DNA from: CAZUXY01 sp964624235
Lineage (GTDB): Bacteria > Spirochaetota > UBA4802 > UBA5368
Direction: 5' to 3'
Assembly: GCA_964624235.1 (NCBI GenBank)
Contig: CAZUXY010000017.1
Coordinates: forward strand, 9,988 to 73,987
DNA length: 64,000 nt
The notes beneath the pieces were generated by a model. It worked only from the letters and a program-made list of their open reading frames with translations. It was not told the origin of the DNA and ran no database searches. The position numbers were made by a program, and so were the translations under genes. Shown piece by piece: positions 25,059 through 33,172 of the stretch (positions are counted from its first letter, which is position 1; the number at the start of each line of letters is the position of its first letter).

Positions 25059-25323
25059 GGCGTCTTTCCTCCTTCAGCGAATACTTTTATCCACAGCATT
25101 AATTGTACGTATAGTAAATCCCTGCCCCGGCGATTTTGACAATCTTTTTATATCTTTGATCCGGACGTTAAAAAAACTGGAAATGATTGGATCCTTTTCA
25201 TATTAAAAACATCAGCCCCGGGATCCCCGATAAACTGGTTGAAAAACCTGTTCATAGTTTATAACTTTGTGACTATGCTGTTTCTTAACCGTCGAGCGGA
25301 CCCATCGTGAAAAACATTAAAAC

Positions 25324-26757
25324 ATGAAAACCATAGTGCTACTAGGAATCAACGCCCGATATTCCCATTCAAATCCCGCATTATATTATCTTCGGGAATA
25401 CTGCCGTGATACGGACTACAGGATTATCATCAGGGAGGTAAGCGTCAAAAAAGATGTTCCCGGCCTGCTGGAAGAGCTCAGGGACCTTGCGCCCGATATC
25501 CTGGGCATATCGGTGTATATCTGGAACTCCCTACGGGTGAAGGAGTTGCTTCGAAGGGTCAGAGAGTTTATACCCCGCACCCTCATCGTGCTGGGCGGTC
25601 CTGAAACAAGCTTTAACGCTGATGACTGGTGTAAAGAGTTCGAAGAGATCAACTACATAGTGACCGGCCACGGCGAGGAGGGGTTCCGTCTTCTAATGGA
25701 AAGTGATTTTCGCCTGGCCGACAGGATAGTCTCGGTATCAGGCCCTCCTTTCAGGGAAATTCCCTTCCCTTACAGGGATGAGGATTTCCCCCGTTTTCAA
25801 AACCGGTACGTCTATTATGAAGCGAGCCGCGGGTGTCCTTATCGATGCAGCTACTGCCTGTCATCCCGCCGGGATCAGGCGCTGGATTTCCGGGACCCCG
25901 ATACGGTAAAGAAAGAGCTTCGTATACTTATGGATAAAGACCTTCGCACGATCAAATTCGTCGACCGCACATTCAACGCCGACCGCGGCTTTGCCCGGGA
26001 TATCTGGCGATATCTTCTGGACCATCCTTCAAGATCCAGGTTCCACTTTGAAATATTCCCTCATTTGCTGGAGGAAGAGGACTTCGCCCTGTTGTCGCGG
26101 GTTCCGCCGGGGTATTTCCAGTTCGAGATCGGTATCCAGTCAACCAATCCTGAAACCCTCGCCGAGATCAACCGGCCGGGCAGATGGGACAACGCGGGCC
26201 GCATGATACACCGTCTGGCCGGCATGGGGAATATCCATATTCATCTGGACCTGATCGCGGGTCTGCCCTGCGAGGATTATAAAAGTTTCATGCAGTCATT
26301 CAACCGGGTGTATGCTCTCGGGGCCCACTATCTGCAGCTGGGGTTTCTTAAAATACTGCCGGGCACGGAGATGGCGGAACGAAAAATCGAATACGGCATC
26401 CTTCACCGCACGGAGCCTCCCTATACTGTCCTGTCGAATAAATGGATCAGCCGGGAAGAACTGGCGGAACTTAAAGGGGTGGAGTATGTTTTGAATTTTC
26501 TCTATAATTCAGGAAAGTATTATCATACCCTTTCCGCCCTGAATGAGGCTTTTAGCGGGCCTTTTGAACTCTATCATCAGCTTACGGCGTTTCTTGATTA
26601 CAGAAACAGGAAGCGTACACCCCGGGACTGGATTACCGGCATGCGCGCGTTGATCGACTGCACCGAATCTTGTGCCCCTGGTATGCGGGATGAAATTCTG
26701 CACTGTCTGCGGAAAGACTGGAGTCACTGTATGAAAGGGAAATTCCCCCTGGACTAA
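25324..26757 (+). CDS. B12-binding radical SAM protein (DUF4080 type)
   Basis: 477 residues. The N-terminal 130 residues form a cobalamin-binding-like domain (LLGINARYSHSNPALYYLR, then LGISVYIWNS and LGGPETSF). The radical SAM cluster ligands are Cys171, Cys175 and Cys178 in SRGCPYRCSYCLSSR. The barrel continues through IQSTNPETLAEINR and HLDLIAGLPCEDY. A C-terminal helical domain of the DUF4080 type follows. Such proteins probably use a 4Fe-4S cluster, SAM and possibly cobalamin for methylation or rearrangement; the product is unknown. No biosynthetic cluster surrounds it. It converges with the cyclic-nucleotide-binding gene, 17 bases between stops. Confidence 0.85.
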   Translation: MKTIVLLGINARYSHSNPALYYLREYCRDTDYRIIIREVSVKKDVPGLLEELRDLAPDILGISVYIWNSLRVKELLRRVREFIPRTLIVLGGPETSFNADDWCKEFEEINYIVTGHGEEGFRLLMESDFRLADRIVSVSGPPFREIPFPYRDEDFPRFQNRYVYYEASRGCPYRCSYCLSSRRDQALDFRDPDTVKKELRILMDKDLRTIKFVDRTFNADRGFARDIWRYLLDHPSRSRFHFEIFPHLLEEEDFALLSRVPPGYFQFEIGIQSTNPETLAEINRPGRWDNAGRMIHRLAGMGNIHIHLDLIAGLPCEDYKSFMQSFNRVYALGAHYLQLGFLKILPGTEMAERKIEYGILHRTEPPYTVLSNKWISREELAELKGVEYVLNFLYNSGKYYHTLSALNEAFSGPFELYHQLTAFLDYRNRKRTPRDWITGMRALIDCTESCAPGMRDEILHCLRKDWSHCMKGKFPLD

Positions 26758-26774
26758 CAGGGGAGAGCCTTTTT

Positions 26775-27221
26775 TCAGTTCCCGGTCCGCATCGCGGAAC
26801 TTTTTTCTTCTATTCTTTTGCGTAATCGTTCGGATACAAGCAGGAGCACGTTCTTATACAGCTTCATCAGTGTGTCGGGATTCAGGGTGCCGAGTTTCTT
26901 CTCGTCAGTCATCAGAAGTATGACATCTCCATCCGCTTCCGCGGTGGCCGACCTCTCCTCTCCCGACAACGCCCCCATTTCACCGAAGCATTCACCAGAG
27001 CCGATACGGTCGATGACGGTTCCCGCTTTTTGTACCCTGACACTTCCCGAGATGATTATATACAGTTCGGTACCACGGGTGCGCTCCTTGAATATCACCT
27101 CTCCCTCCTTGAGGTTTTTAGAGGTGCACCTCTTCAGAAACTCCATCATTTCTGCCTTGTCGAAATCATTGAAGAACCTGCTGTGATGGGTCAACACGCT
27201 TATTACTTTATCGACATCCAC
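26775..27221 (-). CDS. Single-domain cyclic-nucleotide-binding protein
   Basis: 148 residues starting at a GTG with GGGAG six bases upstream. Nearly the whole length is one cNMP-binding fold: ELYIIISGSVRVQKAG, then IGSGECFGEMGALSGEERSATAEADGDV. The phosphate-binding cassette reads FGEMGALSGEERSATA, close to the consensus FGE.AL....R.A. There is no helix-turn-helix, kinase or channel part, so it is a stand-alone sensor or regulatory subunit. It lies 87 bases downstream of the ferredoxin-nitroreductase gene on the same strand and may be cotranscribed. The ligand could be cAMP or cGMP. Confidence 0.85.
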   Translation of the reverse strand: MDVDKVISVLTHHSRFFNDFDKAEMMEFLKRCTSKNLKEGEVIFKERTRGTELYIIISGSVRVQKAGTVIDRIGSGECFGEMGALSGEERSATAEADGDVILLMTDEKKLGTLNPDTLMKLYKNVLLLVSERLRKRIEEKSSAMRTGN

Positions 27222-27308
27222 ATTCTGCTCCCTGTGTATTCATTTTACTATATGTATAACCTGAAGGAAAACTTTTTATTCATACCCCATTACCGGAAAC
27301 CCGGACCA

Positions 27309-28172
27309 TCATCTGAAATCCACCACAAAAGGTTTTCTCATGGCCGGGCGGACAAAGGTAACCGCCGGATACCCCAGCGTGATGACCAGGTGCACCCGGT
27401 TTCGGACAGGAATTCCGACTGCCTCTCTGAGGGCTCTGACCCTGTTCATGGCCTCGGCGGCATAGCCGATATAACAGGTGCCCATTCCGAGAGCATGAGC
27501 GAGAAGGCTGATCGTAAAACCGGCATATTGAGCATCCTCAACAGGAGTGCTGCCCTCCATCCCGCTGTGGATGATAATTATAACAGGAGCGTGGTAAAAA
27601 AGCGGATCAAGTCCGCTGTCTGCTTTCTGCAGCATGGTCACCGTACGTTGATATCTGTTCAAGTAATAGTTTACCAGCGTATCTCCCATGAACACCCGTG
27701 AGAGCAGGCGTACCAGGGGATTTTTACTCAGAGTATTGAGCCTCCTGTAAAAATCCATAACACCGTTCCAGAGCTTTCCCACAACAACCGGATCATATAC
27801 TACCGTAAACCGCCAGGACTGACAATTGCTGCCCGAAGGTGCGCAGACGGCGCAATTGATCAGTTCATCAATGATTTCCCTGCCGGGGATTTTTCCGGTA
27901 TAGCGGCGGATGCTGCGCCTGGTCTTGATCAGATCAATCAGGGCTGATGTGCCCGGCGTGGTGATGCCCTGACCCTTTTGGTCCATATCGAGCAGTCCGG
28001 GAACAGTGACGGCCCCAAAACGGCAGACGGCATAACAATGGGCGCACATTAAACAGTCGCCACTTTGAACAACCTTTTTGTCTTCAATTTTCAGAATTGC
28101 CCGGGGACATATCTCGACACATACACCGCAGAGTGTACATTTTTCCTGATTAAACCGCGGACCCGCACCCAT
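27309..28172 (-). CDS. Nitroreductase with N-terminal 2x[4Fe-4S] ferredoxin domain
   Basis: About 287 residues from the ATG ending at 28172, after AGAGGA; an ATG eight codons upstream is less well placed. The N-terminal part has two ferredoxin motifs: CTLCGVCVEICP and CLMCAHCYAVCRF. The rest is an FMN nitroreductase fold with TRRSIRRYTG at the flavin-phosphate site, CAPSGSNCQSWRF, and a final LVITLGYPA. Electrons would pass from an iron-sulfur donor to FMN and then to an organic acceptor. Similar proteins are common in anaerobes. It is upstream of the cNMP-binding gene. Likely cytosolic. Confidence 0.88.
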   Translation of the reverse strand: MGAGPRFNQEKCTLCGVCVEICPRAILKIEDKKVVQSGDCLMCAHCYAVCRFGAVTVPGLLDMDQKGQGITTPGTSALIDLIKTRRSIRRYTGKIPGREIIDELINCAVCAPSGSNCQSWRFTVVYDPVVVGKLWNGVMDFYRRLNTLSKNPLVRLLSRVFMGDTLVNYYLNRYQRTVTMLQKADSGLDPLFYHAPVIIIIHSGMEGSTPVEDAQYAGFTISLLAHALGMGTCYIGYAAEAMNRVRALREAVGIPVRNRVHLVITLGYPAVTFVRPAMRKPFVVDFR

Positions 28173-28804
28173 AATTTCATCCTCTGAAATCAGCATTTAC
28201 CTGCTTAAAGATCTGGAATACTCACACACGCCGTGTCAAATCTTTACCAATACTGAATCATTACAAGTATTTTTACCCTGCCCCGGAAGATATATTATCA
28301 ACATTCTCATTTATATGAGCTCGCAGCGACATTGGATAAGAACCATACCCGGCGGCAAGACCTCTACGCACACGGGAACCTGATCTTACTTAATTATATC
28401 TGTACACGGCGCATAGTAAAGAGATTTTAACAGCGAAAGACATACGGACTGGAAGGTTTCAATAAATTATCATTAAAAAATCCTCATTTCCCGCTCAGCA
28501 TCTCTTGCGGCTTTTGTGGGATATTTCTAAATCCACTACAATCTGAAATAATCCGGAATCCATGAAGGCCCGCACCTCCGGATCCATTCAATATTATCTT
28601 GACGAAAATCGCAACCCTCCCGTACACATTACCCGTCATAAGTATTTTCAGGCACCGGAGATGCTTTTGGTATAAAGAGCACGCGCATTTCTCTATTGTA
28701 AACAGTATATAAAAAGCGCGGATTACCATGTATATTCTGATGGTGTTAATGCCCTTACCTCCGCTGTGTACGGATTATAGAATCCCGGAATAGAAACCGC
28801 TGTC
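28173..28804. other. Long intergenic region (about 630 bases) without a recognised gene
   Basis: It separates the divergent nitroreductase and DMT transporter genes. One minus-strand frame of 81 codons (28484-28729) lacks a ribosome-binding site, has irregular composition and no family match, so I do not call it. Base composition is more A/T-rich than the neighbouring genes. It could hold two promoters and an unrecognised small RNA or the remains of a decayed gene. Confidence 0.4.
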
Positions 28805-29674
28805 ATGTTTAAAGGAATTATTTTAATGCTTGCCTCCGCACTGGCCTTTGCGGTGTCAACCGTCTTCACCAAGCTGGTGACCAAAAGCACCGCCATATCC
28901 GGTATTGAAATTTCCCTGTTCCGGTTTCTCCTCGGTTTCATGCTGACGGCGATCTATGTATACACGAAAAAGGTTTCTCTGCGACCCAATAATTTTAAGT
29001 TCATACTTCACCGCACCGTTTTCAATACCATTGCGGTGATGCTTTTCTTCACCGGCATACAGTATACCACCATAACCAATGCCAACATGCTGAACATGAC
29101 CTACCCGGTTTTTGTTTTTATCGCGGCGCCCCTGATAAACAGGGAAAAAAGCAGATGGTCACATCTGGCATACCTTGTATTAACGCTTGCCGGTGCTTTG
29201 CTGATTATCAATCCGTCGTTTGATTCGGTCAATTATGGAGATGTGTACTCACTCTTTTCCGGGCTTGTTGCGGGCCTGGCCATATCCTCCCTGCGCGAGG
29301 CAAGAAAATTCGACGACAGCAGCGTAATACTGTTTTATATGATGGGCCTGGGGAGCGTTATGAACCTCATAGCGGCCGTTCCCTCCTTCATAATGCCGCA
29401 TGGAGAATCTCTGGTATATATCATACTCTCCGCCGCAACAGGATTTCTGGGACAGATATGGCTTACCGTGGGATACCGCTACATCGACGCATCTCCCGGG
29501 GCTTTACTTTCGGCAAGCAGGATACTCTTCGCCGGAATCCTGGGGATCAGCCTGCTTGGCGATCCCGTCAACATACAGGTGGCGGCCGGAGGGGTCTTTA
29601 TATTGATTTCACTGACCGGCGTAAGCGGGATATTCGATTACCTTCACAAAATGCATCGCTCAAAAGGGCTCTGA
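28805..29674 (+). CDS. DMT-superfamily (EamA) transporter
   Basis: 289 residues with about ten transmembrane helices in two halves, the EamA duplicated arrangement. It begins FKGIILMLASALAFAVSTVFTKLVTK, a typical first helix, and the first half ends in AGALLIINPSF. The second half starts VYSLFSGLVAGLAISSLREA and ends with LGDPVNIQVAAGGVFILISL, matching 'E.....GA.LI..G' of the family. Members export or import amino acids, nucleosides or other metabolites; substrate unknown. It stands alone before carB, 191 bases away on the same strand. Confidence 0.87.
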   Translation: MFKGIILMLASALAFAVSTVFTKLVTKSTAISGIEISLFRFLLGFMLTAIYVYTKKVSLRPNNFKFILHRTVFNTIAVMLFFTGIQYTTITNANMLNMTYPVFVFIAAPLINREKSRWSHLAYLVLTLAGALLIINPSFDSVNYGDVYSLFSGLVAGLAISSLREARKFDDSSVILFYMMGLGSVMNLIAAVPSFIMPHGESLVYIILSAATGFLGQIWLTVGYRYIDASPGALLSASRILFAGILGISLLGDPVNIQVAAGGVFILISLTGVSGIFDYLHKMHRSKGL

Positions 29675-29865
29675 CCCCTTCAAATAACCTGAAAAACCTG
29701 AATATCCCGCCTGCCTCGCCAACCGATATAACCGTTCCCTGCGCGCCGCCCCATCCGTACATCCATGCAGACAGAATATTATTGTTGACAGCCCTAATTC
29801 ATAAAGGGACATATTTATTAAAACTTAACAGAACATTCAGTCCAGCTGCATAATGGTAAGGTACT

Positions 29866-32800
29866 ATGCCCAGACGAGACGATATACAAAAAGTCCTCAT
29901 TATAGGATCAGGACCGATAGTAATAGGCCAGGCCTGTGAATTCGATTATTCCGGAACCCAGGCCTGCAAAGCCCTGAGGAAGCTTGGTTATAAGATCATT
30001 CTGGTCAACTCAAATCCCGCGACCATCATGACCGACCCGGGCATGGCGGACGTCACGTATATCGAGCCGCTCAATATGGAAAGCCTGGAGAAAATAATCG
30101 AAAAAGAGAGGCCCGACGCGCTGCTCCCCAATCTCGGCGGACAGACCGGCCTCAATCTCTCGTCGGAGCTGTATAAAAAGGGCATTCTCGAAAAATACGG
30201 TGTCGGTATTATCGGGGTTCAGGCCGACGCGATCGAAAGAGGGGAAGACCGCATCACCTTCAAAGAGACCATGAACCGCCTTAATATCCCCATGCCGCGC
30301 AGCGAACCCGCGTACAGTGTGGCCGAAGCCGAAGCCATAACGGAAAAACTGGGCTATCCGCTGGTGATACGTCCCGCCTATACCATGGGAGGCACGGGCG
30401 GCGGACTGGTGTATAACCTTGAAGAACTGCGCACTGTCGTCGCCAGGGGGCTCTCGGCCAGTATGGTAGGACAGGTGCTGATTGAAGAGTCCGTGCTGGG
30501 ATGGGAGGAGCTGGAGCTCGAGGTCGTAAGAGACGCCAAAAACCGGATGATAACCGTTTGTTTTATCGAGAACGTGGATGCCATGGGCATCCACACCGGC
30601 GATTCATTCTGCGTCGCCCCGATGCTCACCATAAGCCCTGAACTTCAGAAAAAGCTTCAGGAATATTCCTATTCCATTGTAGAGGCCATACAGGTCATCG
30701 GGGGGACCAACATCCAGTTCGCCCATGATCCGAAGACCGGGCGCATAGTGGTTATTGAAATTAACCCGCGCACCTCCCGTTCATCAGCACTGGCATCCAA
30801 GGCCACGGGGTTTCCCATCGCCATGGTTTCATCCATGCTGGCCGGCGGACTCACCCTGGACGAGATCCCCTACTGGAGAGACGGAACCCTGGACCGGTAT
30901 ACCCCTTCCGGAGATTACATTGTGGTGAAATTCCCCCGCTGGGGCTTCGAGAAATTCGAGGGCATTGAAGACCGGCTCGGGACCCAGATGCGTTCGGTCG
31001 GCGAGGCCATGAGCATAGGGAAAACCTATAAAGAATCCTTCCAGAAAGCGATCCGGTCCATGGAAACAGGCCGTTACGGTCTGGGGTTCGCGGCGGATTT
31101 TAACCGTCTGTGCCTTGAGGTGATTTTAAGCAGACTGAGCACACCTACCAGCGAACGGCAATTCCTCATGTACGAAGCCCTTAGAAAGGGCGCCGACACG
31201 GCGCTGCTTCATGAAAGGACCCATATCAAGGAATGGTTCATCGCGCAGATGAAGGATCTGGTTGAGCTTGAAGAAGAAATACTGAAATATAACGCAAAGG
31301 ACCCCGCGCACCCTGCCCTTCCTGACCGGCTGCTGGAGCAGGCAAAAAAGGACGGATTCTCCGACCGGTATCTGGCACAGATACTGGGAACCACCGAGGG
31401 GGTCATCCGCGAACAGCGCAAGGCGATAAACGTTGTCCAGGGATGGGACGCCGTGCCGGTAAGCGGAGTGGAAAACGCGGCGTATTATTATTCAACCTAC
31501 AATACGGCCGACCGTGTCCCCCGTTCGGACCGGCCGAAGATCATGGTGCTCGGCGGCGGCCCCAACCGTATCGGCCAGGGTATAGAGTTCGATTACTGCT
31601 GTGTGCACGCGGCCTTTGCGCTTCGGGACGCGGGCTATGAGTCCATTATGATAAATTGCAACCCCGAGACCGTGTCCACCGATTACGACACCTCGGACAA
31701 GCTTTATTTCGAACCGCTCACGGTAGAGGATGTACTCAGCATCTACGAGAAGGAAAAACCCGAGGGAGTAATCGTTCAGTTCGGCGGCCAGACCCCGCTC
31801 AATATCGCCGGCGAGCTCATGAGGGCGGGGGTCAGAATTCTGGGAACCTCACCCGAATCCATAGATCTGGCCGAAGACCGGGACCGTTTTCGGCATATCA
31901 TGAAGAAACTGGATATCCCCCAGCCCGATTCCGGGATGGCCCACAACCTGGAAGACGCGCTGAAGATCGCGGGCGAGATAGGGTATCCGCTCATTGTGCG
32001 GCCTTCCTATGTGCTGGGAGGACGCGCCATGGAGATCATCCACTATCCCGAAATGCTGAAACAATATGTAGAAGCGGCCGTGGGGGTGACACCTGAACGC
32101 CCCATACTCATCGATAAATATCTTGAAAACGCCATCGAGGCGGAGGCCGACGCCATTTGCGACGGGAACGACGCCTTTGTGCCGGCGGTGATGGAGCAGA
32201 TAGAGATAGCGGGGGTGCACTCGGGAGATTCTGCGTGCGTCATTCCTCCGGTAAGCATCCCGGATAAACATATAAAGACCATCGAGGAGTACACGCGCCG
32301 TATCGCCATCGAACTCAATGTCATAGGGCTCATGAACATACAGTACGCGATTCACAACGACCGGGTATATATACTGGAGGCAAATCCCAGGGCTTCCCGT
32401 ACGGTTCCCCTGGTCTCGAAGGTATGCAATATCCCCATGGCGAAAATCGCCACCCTGGTAATGCTCGGCAGGAAGATCGGCACCCTGGGGCTCGAGAAGC
32501 TGCCTATCCGTCATTTCGGCGTGAAGGAATCGGTTTTCCCGTTCAACATGTTCCCCGAGGTGGACCCGGTGCTCGGTCCGGAAATGCGTTCTACCGGGGA
32601 GGTTCTGGGTCTTGCCGATTCCTTCGGCCTCTCATTCTACAAGGCCCAGGCCGCCGCCAACCAGATACTTCCCTTCTCCGGAACGGTGCTCATCACGGTG
32701 CATTCAAAAGACAGGGCCAGGGCGCTGGATGTCGCACGGAAATTCCGCGACCTGGGTTTCTCGATCATGGCGACCGAAGGCACCAGCCAGTACCTGCGGG

Positions 32801-33093
32801 AACACGATGTGGCTTCGGAACCGGTGTTGAAGATATACCAGGGGCGGCCCAACATCATCGACCGCATCAAAAACGGGGATATACACCTGATTATAAATAC
32901 ACCCAGCGGGAAACAGAGCGAGTATGACGATTCCTATATCAGGAAGTCCGCGATAAAGTACCGTATTCCCTATATCACCACCATGGCGGCGGCCATGGCC
33001 ACGGCCCGGGGTATACTTGAGAGAAAGGCCGGCGAAAGCGAGGTACGATCGCTGCAATTGTATCACCGGCAGATCCAGAGGAGCGTCGTCTGA
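29866..33093 (+). CDS. carB: Carbamoyl-phosphate synthase large subunit
   Basis: 1,075 residues, the normal size. Two ATP-grasp halves are seen: the first starts LIIGSGPIVIGQACEFDYSGTQACKAL and the second MVLGGGPNRIGQGIEFDYCCVHAAFAL. Each has the carboxyphosphate or carbamate site (PAYTMGGTGGG and PSYVLGGRAME). A C-terminal MGS-like regulatory domain starts near residue 945 (GTVLITVHSKDRARALDVARKF). With the small subunit CarA it makes carbamoyl phosphate from glutamine, bicarbonate and 2 ATP for pyrimidine and arginine synthesis. No carA or pyrimidine gene is adjacent, so the subunits are encoded apart. AAGG lies before the ATG. Convergent with glgP. Confidence 0.97.
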   Translation: MPRRDDIQKVLIIGSGPIVIGQACEFDYSGTQACKALRKLGYKIILVNSNPATIMTDPGMADVTYIEPLNMESLEKIIEKERPDALLPNLGGQTGLNLSSELYKKGILEKYGVGIIGVQADAIERGEDRITFKETMNRLNIPMPRSEPAYSVAEAEAITEKLGYPLVIRPAYTMGGTGGGLVYNLEELRTVVARGLSASMVGQVLIEESVLGWEELELEVVRDAKNRMITVCFIENVDAMGIHTGDSFCVAPMLTISPELQKKLQEYSYSIVEAIQVIGGTNIQFAHDPKTGRIVVIEINPRTSRSSALASKATGFPIAMVSSMLAGGLTLDEIPYWRDGTLDRYTPSGDYIVVKFPRWGFEKFEGIEDRLGTQMRSVGEAMSIGKTYKESFQKAIRSMETGRYGLGFAADFNRLCLEVILSRLSTPTSERQFLMYEALRKGADTALLHERTHIKEWFIAQMKDLVELEEEILKYNAKDPAHPALPDRLLEQAKKDGFSDRYLAQILGTTEGVIREQRKAINVVQGWDAVPVSGVENAAYYYSTYNTADRVPRSDRPKIMVLGGGPNRIGQGIEFDYCCVHAAFALRDAGYESIMINCNPETVSTDYDTSDKLYFEPLTVEDVLSIYEKEKPEGVIVQFGGQTPLNIAGELMRAGVRILGTSPESIDLAEDRDRFRHIMKKLDIPQPDSGMAHNLEDALKIAGEIGYPLIVRPSYVLGGRAMEIIHYPEMLKQYVEAAVGVTPERPILIDKYLENAIEAEADAICDGNDAFVPAVMEQIEIAGVHSGDSACVIPPVSIPDKHIKTIEEYTRRIAIELNVIGLMNIQYAIHNDRVYILEANPRASRTVPLVSKVCNIPMAKIATLVMLGRKIGTLGLEKLPIRHFGVKESVFPFNMFPEVDPVLGPEMRSTGEVLGLADSFGLSFYKAQAAANQILPFSGTVLITVHSKDRARALDVARKFRDLGFSIMATEGTSQYLREHDVASEPVLKIYQGRPNIIDRIKNGDIHLIINTPSGKQSEYDDSYIRKSAIKYRIPYITTMAAAMATARGILERKAGESEVRSLQLYHRQIQRSVV

Positions 33094-33172
33094 CCGCCTT
33101 CACACGCTCCACTTGAAGCTTACTGGCGGCACCCAACCGCTCCGACGGATGAATTTCTCCGTGTGACCGAAA

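Noticed and set aside
28484..28729. 81-codon minus-strand frame in the long gap
   Set aside because: No ribosome-binding site, no family match, biased composition; more likely chance.
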